Positions 1 through 6,560 of a stretch of 8,996 bases of DNA are shown here, piece after piece. The stretch is taken from NCBI GenBank assembly GCA_023430565.1, contig JAEZAD010000348.1, positions 1 to 8,996 of the forward strand, written 5' to 3'. Position 1 is the first letter of the stretch; every line of letters starts with the position of its first letter. The notes beneath the pieces are model-generated. The model ran no database searches, had not been told where the DNA came from, and saw only the letters and a program-made list of their open reading frames with translations. Origin of the DNA: Verrucomicrobiota bacterium (GTDB lineage Bacteria > Verrucomicrobiota > Verrucomicrobiia > Opitutales > Opitutaceae). Made by a program: the position numbers and the translations under genes.

Positions 1-17
1 CCGCCTGCGACAGGCGG
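1..17. repeat. perfect inverted repeat inside the moaD 3' end
   Basis: CCGCCTG and CAGGCGG flank a 3-base loop (CGA). The palindrome falls on the codons for the PPVAGG tail of MoaD. It may be chance codon use in GC-rich DNA or part of a palindromic repeat or terminator that continues past the window edge. Confidence 0.5.
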
Positions 18-239
18 GATGAAGGTGACCTCGTCGCCGTCGTGGAGCGGGGCGGTGGGAGAAACGAAATCGCTGTTCACGGCGGCGCGGATGCGGTCGG
101 GCGGAAGGGTAAAGTGGTGGCGGGCGCTGAGTTCGTTGTAGAGCTCGGCGGGGGTGGCCGCGGGGGTGTCGAGTTGCTCGCGCGCGACGCCGCGTTGTTC
201 GCGGAGGATGGCGAAATACTGGATCGTGAGTTTAGGCAT
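1..239 (-). CDS. moaD: MoaD, molybdopterin synthase sulfur-carrier subunit (stop codon outside window)
   Basis: This is the small beta-grasp subunit of molybdopterin synthase. In the known pathway its C-terminal glycine is adenylated, converted to a thiocarboxylate, and donates sulfur to cyclic pyranopterin monophosphate within MoaD2-MoaE2. The reading frame begins MPKLTIQYFAILREQRG, the usual first strand of MoaD. It runs 79 full codons, and the last two bases in the window (GG on the coding strand) specify glycine whatever comes next. The visible protein therefore ends ...VTFIPPVAGG, the diagnostic Gly-Gly tail, at residue 80. E. coli MoaD is 81 residues, so the stop is probably the next codon. 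It starts 31 bp after the moaC stop and is probably co-transcribed with it. No Shine-Dalgarno is visible. A perfect 7-bp inverted repeat sits in the codons for the tail. Confidence 0.93.
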   Translation of the reverse strand, partial: MPKLTIQYFAILREQRGVAREQLDTPAATPAELYNELSARHHFTLPPDRIRAAVNSDFVSPTAPLHDGDEVTFIPPVAG

Positions 240-270
240 CAGCGTATAACAGCGAGCGCGGGCGGGCGTC

Positions 271-744
271 TTAAGGGGCGCGATAGTCGCTCTTGCCGCC
301 GGTTTTTTCAACCAGGCGGACTTCGCGGATCATGATGCCGTGGGAAACGGCCTTGCCCATGTCGTAGAGCGTGAGCGCGGCGACGGTGGCGCCGGTGAGT
401 GCTTCCATTTCGACGCCGGTCTTCGCGTGGGTCTGCACGCGGCAGTGGATCGCGACTTCGCGGTGCGAGCTGTCGGGGCGGATTTCGATCTGGCAGTCGT
501 CGAGCGCGAGTGGGTGGCAGAGCGGGATGAGATCGCTGGTGCGTTTCGCGCCCATGACGCCGGCGAGGACGGCGGCGTGAAAGATCGGACCTTTTTTCGT
601 GTGGATCTCGCCGTCTTTGAGAAGGGCGGCGAGTTCGGGCGGGAGTGTGACGACGGCGACGGCGTGCGCGGTGCGTTTCGTGACGGGCTTTTCGCCGACG
701 TTGACCATCGCGGGCTGACCTTTGGCGTCGAGGTGGGAGAGCAT
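271..744 (-). CDS. moaC: MoaC, cyclic pyranopterin monophosphate synthase
   Basis: MoaC converts the MoaA product, 3',8-cyclo-7,8-dihydro-GTP, into cyclic pyranopterin monophosphate in the cytoplasm. With the ATG at 744 the protein is 157 residues. The family's catalytic and binding residues then fall at the E. coli numbering: Lys51 in KKGPIF, His77 in DLIPLCHPL, Glu112 and Glu114 in GVEMEAL, Asp128 and Lys131 in LYDMGKAV, and a KTGGKSD tail. This agreement is the main reason for choosing this start. The frame stays open upstream, but that extension is the translation of an intergenic repeat (819-848) and is not MoaC-like. The E. coli Cys in the DMCKA motif is Gly130 here. The gene lies 110 bp downstream of moeA and 31 bp upstream of moaD. 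No Shine-Dalgarno is seen; the start is preceded by pyrimidine-rich CACCTCCGCC. Confidence 0.97.
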   Translation of the reverse strand: MLSHLDAKGQPAMVNVGEKPVTKRTAHAVAVVTLPPELAALLKDGEIHTKKGPIFHAAVLAGVMGAKRTSDLIPLCHPLALDDCQIEIRPDSSHREVAIHCRVQTHAKTGVEMEALTGATVAALTLYDMGKAVSHGIMIREVRLVEKTGGKSDYRAP

Positions 745-818
745 GGGGCTTGGCGGAGGTGGCGCGAGGGCGAGTGGATTCCCGATTTGAGCGGTGCGAC
801 GGGAGCCGGTTATCCCAC

Positions 819-848
819 TGGATTCTTCGCTTCGCTCGGAATGACAAG
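819..848. repeat. dispersed short repeat, copy 1 (CHSERSEES-type)
   Basis: The first 29 bases of this stretch recur at 4245-4273 with one mismatch (G838 versus A4264). The core is TTCTTCGCTTCGCTC followed by (G/A)GAATGACAA. Read on the minus strand it translates as CHSERSEES, a peptide I recall as a frequent spurious translation of a very common bacterial intergenic repeat. It occupies the moeA-moaC gap and may form a weak hairpin in the transcript. No target-site duplication is evident. Confidence 0.85.
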
Positions 849-854
849 AGAAGT

Positions 855-2060
855 TTACATCCAAGACCAGAAGCGGGCGACGGTGGCGGGCGGAAAATCG
901 GTGGCGGTGGCGGGGAGTTCGATGAAGCCGTCGGTGTCGATCAACGCGCCGAAATCGCCGGAGGTGTTGGTCGGATGAGGCGTCGCGAGGAGTTGGGCGT
1001 GCGGGCCGCTCGAGAGTTTGACGGGAAGGAAATACGCGAGCGGCGGCTTGAAGGTGACGGGCGTGGCGAGGGCGGCGGTGCGGATGGGCGCGGGCGCGGC
1101 GCCGCTGGCGTGCGCGAGCGCGGGGAGCACGTAGCGGTGGAGGCAGGTGTAGGTGGAAACGGGATTGCCGGGCAGCGCGAAGACGGGCGTGCGGCGCGGG
1201 CTGACGCCGAACCAAAGCGGTTTGCCGGGACGCTGCGCGACGCCGTGGAAAATCTTTTTCACACCCTGCGCGGCGAGGGCGGCCGGGAGGAAGTCGAACT
1301 TACCTTTCGAAACGCCACCGGTGATGAGGATCGCGTCGTATTCCGCGAGGGCTTGTCCGAGGGTTTGCTCCACCTCGGGTTTGACGTCGCGGACGTGAAC
1401 GCGATCGACGCGCGGGTAGCCGGCGGCGATGAGCGCGGCGCGGAGGGCGTAGTCGTTGCTGCGGCGAATCTGGTGCGGGGCGACGGCGGCTTCGACGTCG
1501 ACCAATTCGTCGCCGGTGGCGAGCACGACGATCTTCGGAAGGGCGGAAACGACGACGCTCGCGGCGCCGATCGCGGCGGCGACGGCGATTTCGCGGCCGG
1601 TGAGTTTCACGCCTGCGGGCACGATGAGCGAACCGGCGGCATGATCGCTGCCGCGGCGGTGAATCGAACTGCCGGCGATCGGGCGCGCGGCGGGGTCGAG
1701 TGTGAGGGTGGTGCCGTCGCGCTGGGTGTCTTCGAGCGGAACAACGCAATCGGCGCCATCGGGGAGGACGGCGCCGGTCATGACCTCGATGCAGGAGTCG
1801 GTGGAATCGTTGAGCTTGAAGGGCCGCATGCCGGCGGCCTGGGTGGCTTGAATCCGAAAGGTGGAGACGCCGGCCGCGACGGCGGCGGAGCGGAGTGCGT
1901 AGCCGTCCATCGTGACGCGATCGAACGGCGGCAGGTCACGGTCGGCGCGGAGGTCGCTGCGCAGAATGCGGCCGTGCGCGGAGAGGAGCGGGCAGTCTTC
2001 GCGAAGGAAGGGCGCGGTGTTTTCGAGGATGAGTTTCTCCGCGGCGGCGGGGGTGATCAT
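855..2060 (-). CDS. moeA: MoeA, molybdopterin molybdenumtransferase
   Basis: MoeA inserts molybdate into the adenylated molybdopterin made by MogA/Cnx1G, giving active molybdenum cofactor. The 401-residue length is normal for the family. Motifs in order are DRVTMDGYAL at 47-56 (the MDGYA loop), TGAVLPDGADCVVPLED at about 95-111, TGDEL at 182-186, TGGVSKGKFDF at 247-257, RPGKPLWFG at 277-285 and LPGNPVS at 296-302, then a C-terminal beta-barrel domain (about 325-401). Asp52, Glu185 and Asp256 match residues known to matter in E. coli MoeA. The SKGK variant of the usual SVGD/E loop is a subfamily trait I associate with Bacteroidetes/Verrucomicrobia-type MoeA. It is divergent from moaA across an 81-bp gap and heads the moeA-moaC-moaD series. 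The start ATG has no Shine-Dalgarno. Confidence 0.96.
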   Translation of the reverse strand: MITPAAAEKLILENTAPFLREDCPLLSAHGRILRSDLRADRDLPPFDRVTMDGYALRSAAVAAGVSTFRIQATQAAGMRPFKLNDSTDSCIEVMTGAVLPDGADCVVPLEDTQRDGTTLTLDPAARPIAGSSIHRRGSDHAAGSLIVPAGVKLTGREIAVAAAIGAASVVVSALPKIVVLATGDELVDVEAAVAPHQIRRSNDYALRAALIAAGYPRVDRVHVRDVKPEVEQTLGQALAEYDAILITGGVSKGKFDFLPAALAAQGVKKIFHGVAQRPGKPLWFGVSPRRTPVFALPGNPVSTYTCLHRYVLPALAHASGAAPAPIRTAALATPVTFKPPLAYFLPVKLSSGPHAQLLATPHPTNTSGDFGALIDTDGFIELPATATDFPPATVARFWSWM

Positions 2061-2116
2061 GGAGCGATGTTGCAGGTGCGACTGGACGCGGCGCGGAAAG
2101 CACCTTCATCGTTGTC

Positions 2117-2141
2117 GGTCGCGGCGTAAAGCCGCTCCTAC
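2117..2141. repeat. REP-like palindromic element abutting the moaA start
   Basis: GCGGC and GCCGC (2121-2125, 2131-2135) flank GTAAA. Read on the minus strand the element begins GTAGGAGCGGC, a GTAG head followed by an imperfect palindrome. This resembles the REP sequences mobilised by REP-associated tyrosine transposases and common in Pseudomonas. It ends exactly at the base before the moaA ATG and fills the place of a ribosome binding site. Family assignment is from memory. Confidence 0.65.
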
Positions 2142-3158
2142 ATGGGCCAACCCGTCGACCAGTTCAATCGTCCCCTGCGCGATTTGCGCATCTCCGTCAC
2201 CGATCGCTGCAATTTTCGGTGTCCGTATTGCATGCCCAAGGAGGTGTTCGGGCCGGCGCACGCGTTTTTGAAAGATCCGCAATTGATGTCGCTCGCGGAG
2301 ATCGTGGCGATCGTGCGGGCGTTTCGCGGGCTCGGGGTGGAGAAGGTGCGGTTGACGGGCGGCGAGCCGCTGTTGCGGGCGGATGTGCCGGAATTGGTGC
2401 GGGCGCTGAAGCAGGAGGTAGGCATGCCGGATGTGGCGCTGACGACGAACGGGTGGTTGTTGGAGAAGCAGGCGGCGGCGTTGCGGGCGGCGGGGCTGGA
2501 TCGCGTGAATGTGTCGGTGGATTCGCTCGACGACGCGACCGCGGGGCGGATGAATGGACTCGGTTTCAAGGTCGAGCGGGTGTTGCGCGGGATCGCGGCG
2601 GCGGCGGCGAACGGACTCGCGGTGAAGATCAACACGGTCGTGCAGCGCGGCGTGAACGATGGCGAGTTGCTGGAGCTCTGCGCGTATTTTCGGGAGCGCG
2701 GTTTTCCGCTGCGCTTCATCGAGTTCATGGACGTGGGCAACACGAACCATTGGAAGGCGGAGCGCGTGGTGCCGGCGAAGGAGATCGTGGCGCGGATCGA
2801 CGCGACGTGGCCGCTCGAGGCGAGCGGGCCGGCGTATCGCGGCGAAGTGGCGGCGCGTTATCGCTACAAGGATGGGCGCGGCGAGATCGGGTTGATCAGT
2901 TCGGTGACGGAGCCGTTTTGCCGGGATTGTCACCGCGCGCGGTTGTCGGCGGATGGGAAGCTTTACACGTGCTTGTTTGCGTCGCTCGGCTGGGACGTGC
3001 TCGGGTGTTTGCGCGCGGGGGCGAACGCGGCGGAGTTGGAACGGTATCTCGGGCGCGTGTGGGGCGGGCGGATGGATCGCTACAGCGATGAGCGGGCGGA
3101 GGTGATCGCGGCGGGGGAGCTGCGCGAGAAGATCGAGATGAGTTATATCGGGGGGTAG
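2142..3158 (+). CDS. moaA: MoaA, GTP 3',8-cyclase (radical SAM)
   Basis: MoaA catalyses the first committed step of molybdenum cofactor synthesis: a radical SAM cyclisation of GTP using two [4Fe-4S] clusters. The 338-residue protein shows the N-terminal SAM cluster Cys23-x3-Cys27-x2-Cys30 in DRCNFRCPYCMP. It also has the SAM-binding RLTGGEPLLR at 70-79, TTNG at 101-104, and the C-terminal substrate cluster Cys260-x2-Cys263-x13-Cys277. The last residues, MSYIGG, give the C-terminal Gly-Gly that is conserved and needed for activity in MoaA. The ATG at 2142 leaves about 15 residues before the LRISVTDRC strand, which fits the family. The gene is alone on the plus strand, divergent from moeA. Its mRNA leader would carry the GCGGC/GCCGC hairpin 6 bases before the start, and no Shine-Dalgarno is present. 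Confidence 0.97.
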   Translation: MGQPVDQFNRPLRDLRISVTDRCNFRCPYCMPKEVFGPAHAFLKDPQLMSLAEIVAIVRAFRGLGVEKVRLTGGEPLLRADVPELVRALKQEVGMPDVALTTNGWLLEKQAAALRAAGLDRVNVSVDSLDDATAGRMNGLGFKVERVLRGIAAAAANGLAVKINTVVQRGVNDGELLELCAYFRERGFPLRFIEFMDVGNTNHWKAERVVPAKEIVARIDATWPLEASGPAYRGEVAARYRYKDGRGEIGLISSVTEPFCRDCHRARLSADGKLYTCLFASLGWDVLGCLRAGANAAELERYLGRVWGGRMDRYSDERAEVIAAGELREKIEMSYIGG

Positions 3159-3180
3159 CCGCGCGGAACGCACGGCGGGA

Positions 3181-3201
3181 GGAAGGAGGAAGGAGGAAGG
3201 A
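3181..3201. repeat. 7-bp tandem repeat, three units
   Basis: Three perfect GGAAGGA units lie 22 bp after the moaA stop, in the convergent gap with the next gene. The last unit overlaps a possible hairpin, AGGAGCA (3198-3204) with TGCTCCT (3213-3219) around an 8-base loop. There is no T-tract, so evidence for a terminator is weak. Confidence 0.8.
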
Positions 3202-3249
3202 GCAGGAAAAAGTGCTCCTCGGCGGCAGCGGGACGAAAACCAAGGCCGC

Positions 3250-3274
3250 GTTGCGCGGCGAGCGCGCAACCTAC
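3250..3274. repeat. REP-like palindrome overlapping the stop of the 3271-4149 gene
   Basis: GTTGCGCG (3250-3257) and CGCGCAAC (3263-3270) are perfect 8-bp arms around GCGAG. Read on the minus strand a GTAG head (3274-3271) precedes the palindrome, the layout of REP elements. The TAG of that head is the stop codon of the membrane protein gene. The same hairpin could end transcription from both convergent genes, but no T-tract follows. Confidence 0.6.
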
Positions 3275-4149
3275 TCGTAGCGCATGGCGCGGCCGAGGTA
3301 GTTGAGCATCCAGATTTCCTTCCAGACGCGGTAGCGGCCTTCGTGCGTGATCTTGCCGAGGTCTTCGCGTTCGGGCGGCGTGTGGAGGAAGCCGAGGGCG
3401 GTGTTCACGCGGTCGAGCTCCTGTTGCGAGCTGTTGATATCGCTGAGCGGATCTTCGGTGAACGGCTCGAGCGTCGCGCCCGAGCGCGCGAGGCGGGCAC
3501 GATGGCGGGCGAGGAGGCGCGCGAGGGAGCGGCGCCATGGGGCGCGTTCAACGAACCAATGCTCGGGATAAAAACCGGCGAAGGGGACGTAGAGGTTGTC
3601 GGTGATGTAGCGGGCGCCGTCGGTCGTGAGGGAGGTGAGCGCGTAGCAGACGGTGATCGCGCCGCTGGCTTGCGGAATGAACGTGACCTGCACGCGAATG
3701 GTGGCGTCGGGGTTTTGGTAAACGGAGACGCGCAGGTAGATGCCGCCGCCGACTTCGGCTTTGAGCGCCTGGACTTGCTTGAAGCCTTCGGCGCGGAGCC
3801 ATTCGCGGAGGCGGAGGAGTCGCGGCTGGATCGGCCATTCGTCGCCGCCTTCGTTGGCGACGAATTTGGGAAACAGCGGCAGCGGGCTGACGCTGAGCGC
3901 ATGGATGCGGAGCCAGTTGAGGAGCGTTTCGGCGAGGAACCAGATGATGAAGAAGAGCGCGACGAGCACCCAGAAGGGGCGATCGAGGAGTTTGAAATCG
4001 AGGCAGAGATATGCGCCGCCGAAGGAGAAGATGAGCCAGCGCAGCCAGCGGTCGGCGATCGAGAGCAACGGCGAGGCGACGCGCTGGTTGATTTGCATCA
4101 CCAGCAGCGAGACGACGACGGCAACGACGATGGCGTAAGCGAAGGGCAT
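3271..4149 (-). CDS. uncharacterised membrane-anchored protein, 292 aa
   Basis: I do not recognise this protein. The N-terminus is hydrophobic: a likely transmembrane helix at about 4-20 (AYAIVVAVVVSLLVMQI), a second hydrophobic stretch at about 38-51, and a third at about 59-77 (FWVLVALFFIIWFLAETLL). These imply two or three membrane passes. After that, residues 80-292 look soluble, with mixed alpha/beta composition, a strand-rich part at about 136-172, a basic Arg-rich helix at about 206-222, and an aromatic C-terminus ending LGRAMRYE. No catalytic motif, signal-peptidase site or metal-binding cluster is obvious. Codon use matches the neighbours and the frame is intact, so it looks like a conserved host gene. 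It lies 144 bp downstream of dnaN and converges on moaA. No Shine-Dalgarno precedes the ATG. Confidence 0.82.
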   Translation of the reverse strand: MPFAYAIVVAVVVSLLVMQINQRVASPLLSIADRWLRWLIFSFGGAYLCLDFKLLDRPFWVLVALFFIIWFLAETLLNWLRIHALSVSPLPLFPKFVANEGGDEWPIQPRLLRLREWLRAEGFKQVQALKAEVGGGIYLRVSVYQNPDATIRVQVTFIPQASGAITVCYALTSLTTDGARYITDNLYVPFAGFYPEHWFVERAPWRRSLARLLARHRARLARSGATLEPFTEDPLSDINSSQQELDRVNTALGFLHTPPEREDLGKITHEGRYRVWKEIWMLNYLGRAMRYE

Positions 4150-4244
4150 CGGGCTAATTCCAAGCTGGCGGAACTATACGGCGGACGTGCGGGGGTTCAA
4201 GGGGCGGAGCGGATGAGACCGAGTCCTGCCAGCGGACGTCCGAA

Positions 4245-4274
4245 TGGATTCTTCGCTTCGCTCAGAATGACAAT
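4245..4274. repeat. dispersed short repeat, copy 2 (CHSERSEES-type)
   Basis: This matches 819-848 in the same orientation over 29 bases with one mismatch. It sits between the dnaN stop and the start of the membrane protein gene. Just beside it is a perfect 10-base palindrome, CGGACGTCCG, at 4233-4242. Confidence 0.85.
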
Positions 4275-4293
4275 GAGCGAAGCGGCAAATACG

Positions 4294-5418
4294 TCAGCTC
4301 AAACGCACGGGCATGATGACGCAGAGGAAGGCGTCCAACGTTTTGAATACGCCGGGGCTGACGTCGTCCTTCACCTCGAAGAAAATCTCGTCCTTGGTGA
4401 GCGCGCGGAGCGGGTCCATGAGGAACGCGGGGTTGAAGGCGACCTGGAGGTCGGGGCCGCTGTAACCGATGGCCATCGATTCGTGGGCTTCGCCGAAGTC
4501 GGGGCTTTGCGCGGTGATCTCGAGGAGGTTGCTCGAGAGCTTGATCTTCACCGAGTTGGATTTCTCGGAGCAGACGAGCGCAGCGCGATGGACGCACTGG
4601 AGGAAGAGCTCGCGCTCGAGCTTGATGCGCTGGTGCGTCTCTTTGGGAATAACTTGTTGGTAGTTGGGATAATTTCCCTCAACGACCTTCGAATAGAGGT
4701 AAACGCTGTCGACGAGACCGCTCGTATCCTTGTCGGTGTTAATCTGAAACGCGGCGCGGCGGTCGTTGAAGTTGATCTTCAGCTTTTCGCCCTTGTCGAG
4801 GAGCCGCTGGAGCTCGCTGACCGTTTTGGCGGGGAGGATGATGGCGCCGGAGCTTTCGGCGGGGACGTCCATCTCGCGCGAGACGAGGGCGAGGCGGCGG
4901 CCGTCGGTGGCGACGAGGGAGAGTTTGCCGTCCTTGAAATTGAAATACACGCCGTTGAGGATGTAGCGCGTTTCGTCGCTCGATTGCGCGTAGGCGACGC
5001 TCTTGAGCATCGTGGTGAGCTCGGCCTGCTCGAGGGTGAAGGCCTTTTCGTCGCCGAACTCGGGGAGCGGCGGAAACTCTTCCTTGCCGATGCCCATGAT
5101 GCGGAAGTTGGAGCCGCCGGACGCGAGCTTCACCTGGTGATTGGGCGAGGCGTCGACGGTGACGTCGACATTGGGCAATTCGCGCACGATGCCGGCGAGG
5201 CGTTTCACCGGGAGGGTGACGGCGCCGGTTTCCTTCACGTCGGCCTTGATCTTGCAGCGGATGCCAAGGTCGAGATTGGTGGTCGTGAGGGAAATCTGAT
5301 CCTTCTCGGCCTCGATCAGCACATTGCTGAGGATGGGCATCGTGGCCTTCGAACCGACGACGTTGAGGACCTGGGCGAGGCCGCTGGCGAAGTGATCGCG
5401 GTTGATTTTGAATTTCAT
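4294..5418 (-). CDS. dnaN: DnaN, DNA polymerase III beta sliding clamp
   Basis: DnaN is the ring-shaped processivity clamp of the replicative polymerase and the docking platform for repair polymerases, ligase and Hda-like factors. The 374 residues match the family (E. coli 366) and contain three clamp domains: roughly 1-125, 130-250 and 255-374. It begins MKFKINRDHF, as clamps usually do. The peptide-binding cleft is marked by TDGRRLAL at 171-178, by NYPNYQQVIP at 249-258, and by the C-terminal MPVRLS, a one-residue extension of the normal MPxRL ending. No dnaA, recF or gyrB is adjacent in this window; the neighbours are pssA upstream and an unknown membrane protein downstream. The 281-bp upstream gap must hold its promoter. 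No Shine-Dalgarno is present before the ATG. Confidence 0.97.
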   Translation of the reverse strand: MKFKINRDHFASGLAQVLNVVGSKATMPILSNVLIEAEKDQISLTTTNLDLGIRCKIKADVKETGAVTLPVKRLAGIVRELPNVDVTVDASPNHQVKLASGGSNFRIMGIGKEEFPPLPEFGDEKAFTLEQAELTTMLKSVAYAQSSDETRYILNGVYFNFKDGKLSLVATDGRRLALVSREMDVPAESSGAIILPAKTVSELQRLLDKGEKLKINFNDRRAAFQINTDKDTSGLVDSVYLYSKVVEGNYPNYQQVIPKETHQRIKLERELFLQCVHRAALVCSEKSNSVKIKLSSNLLEITAQSPDFGEAHESMAIGYSGPDLQVAFNPAFLMDPLRALTKDEIFFEVKDDVSPGVFKTLDAFLCVIMPVRLS

Positions 5419-5450
5419 GCAGGGGTGGGCGCGCTTCTTGGAGAAGCTAA

Positions 5451-5500
5451 CAAAGGATAAAAGAAGGTAGGTTCAATAAGGAATTAGATCCGTATTCTTA
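5451..5500. promoter_or_regulatory. AT-rich stretch upstream of dnaN
   Basis: 34 of these 50 bases are A or T, in a window that is otherwise strongly GC-rich. It lies 33-82 bp upstream of the dnaN start, so it is the most likely place for the promoter. A TATAAGAAT-like -10 candidate occurs on the minus strand around 5495-5503, but no convincing -35 was found at the right spacing. An unwinding element is an alternative. Confidence 0.4.
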
Positions 5501-5558
5501 TAGGCGGCGAACAACACCAGTAACTGCGGTGTTCTCCTCGGAAAAACGGCGCTTCGCG

Positions 5559-5610
5559 GCTGTGAAAAACTTCGCTTCGCCAGGCCAACAAGTGGGGCGT
5601 TGTTCACAGC
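5559..5610. promoter_or_regulatory. inverted pair of DnaA-box-like sites upstream of dnaN
   Basis: GCTGTGAAAAAC (5559-5570) and GTTGTTCACAGC (5599-5610) are inverted repeats matching at 11 of 12 positions across a 28-base spacer. Each arm holds a 9-mer close to the DnaA box consensus TTWTNCACA. The minus-strand TTTTTCACA (5569-5561) fits fully, and the plus-strand TTGTTCACA (5600-5608) differs at position 3. It may be a DnaA-responsive operator for dnaN, part of an origin, or chance. Confidence 0.35.
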
Positions 5611-5699
5611 GTCGGGTTATTGAAACGAAATCGTCACGTTGCTGACACGAAATCCGCGGGACGTGGAAGAAAGCGCGATGAGGGCGGCGCGCTTCCAAG

Positions 5700-6560
5700 T
5701 TAAGCGGCCCGGACGCGAGCGCGGCGCCAGTGGCGGAAGAGGCCATAGAAAATGTAGCCGAGGCAGACGCAAAGGACGGCGACTTCCTTGAAAAGGACGA
5801 TGATGCCGACGAAGCCGAGAAACAGGATGAAGTTGCGGAGTTTGGTCTGCGTTTGCAGATCGAGCTGCTTGCCGCTGGGGTAGCGCACGGTGCTGACCAT
5901 GAGCACGGCGATCAGCGCCATGAGGAAGGGCAGGGCGAGCGCGCCGCTTTTCAGGGTGCGGTCGGCCTCGATGAGCTTGAGGAGGAAGAGGACGAGGGCG
6001 GCGACGGTCGCGGCGGCGGCGGGGACGGGAAGGCCGACGAAGTCCTTGCTCGATTCCTTCGCGCCGCGGTGGAGCAGGGGATTGGTGATGACGTTGAAGC
6101 GTGCGAGGCGGATGGCGGCGCAGAGCAGGTAAACGAAGCCGAGGAACCAGCCGATGTTGCGGAATTCCTGATAACCCTGCGTCGGCGAAAGGATGAAGAA
6201 GAACATCAGGAGCGCCGGTGCGAAACCGAAGGATACGACATCGGCGAGCGAGTCGAACTCGGCGCCGAAGAGCGACTCGCGCCCGCCCATGCGCGCCAGA
6301 CGTCCGTCGAGGGCGTCGAAGGCGGCGGCGCCAAGAATGGCCCAGACGGCGTAGCGATAATGTCCGGCGGCGGTGGTATCGAGGTAGGTGCCGTCGAGGG
6401 CGGTCTCGGCGAGCCGCGCGTGGATGCAGCTGACGACGGCCATGAAGCCGCAGAAGAGATTTCCGGCCGTCATCGCGTTCGGCAGGAAATAAATCCGGCT
6501 CGCGTTGGTGACGTTGTAGGGATCCTCGCGCTGTTCGAGATCGTTGGTCGGCCCGGTCAT
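5700..6560 (-). CDS. pssA: CDP-diacylglycerol-serine O-phosphatidyltransferase (PssA)
   Basis: This integral membrane enzyme makes phosphatidylserine from CDP-diacylglycerol and serine, the precursor of phosphatidylethanolamine. The CDP-alcohol phosphotransferase signature DG-x2-AR-x8-G-x3-D-x3-D is complete: Asp82, Asp85-Gly86, Ala89-Arg90, Gly99, Asp103 and Asp107. The four aspartates are the metal and catalytic ligands of the family. The early motif LPNAMTAGNLFCGF (26-39) is typical of the type II PssA subfamily. About seven hydrophobic helices follow, for example at 109-125, 137-155, 181-198, 206-224 and 243-275, with a basic C-terminus (HWRRARVRAA). The length of 286 fits the longer PssA proteins. 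The ATG overlaps the stop of the upstream RelE-like gene (ATGA), so the two are probably translationally coupled. No psd gene is in view. Confidence 0.94.
   Translation of the reverse strand: MTGPTNDLEQREDPYNVTNASRIYFLPNAMTAGNLFCGFMAVVSCIHARLAETALDGTYLDTTAAGHYRYAVWAILGAAAFDALDGRLARMGGRESLFGAEFDSLADVVSFGFAPALLMFFFILSPTQGYQEFRNIGWFLGFVYLLCAAIRLARFNVITNPLLHRGAKESSKDFVGLPVPAAAATVAALVLFLLKLIEADRTLKSGALALPFLMALIAVLMVSTVRYPSGKQLDLQTQTKLRNFILFLGFVGIIVLFKEVAVLCVCLGYIFYGLFRHWRRARVRAA

Noticed and set aside
745..1215. N-terminal extension of moaC in the same frame
   Set aside because: It crosses moeA in another frame and includes the CHSERSEES repeat translation. MoaC numbering fits only the start at 744.
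750..2129. 459-codon plus-strand open frame
   Set aside because: It is antisense to moeA, with a Gly/Arg/Asp-rich low-complexity translation typical of a shadow frame in GC-rich DNA.
3343..5460. 705-codon plus-strand open frame
   Set aside because: It is antisense to the membrane protein gene and dnaN, rich in Glu/Gly/Asp/Arg from mirrored codons, and resembles no protein. dnaN on the other strand is certain.
5498..5746. 82-codon minus-strand frame between dnaN and pssA
   Set aside because: It overlaps the pssA 3' end in another frame and covers the DnaA-box-like repeat; its composition is not protein-like.
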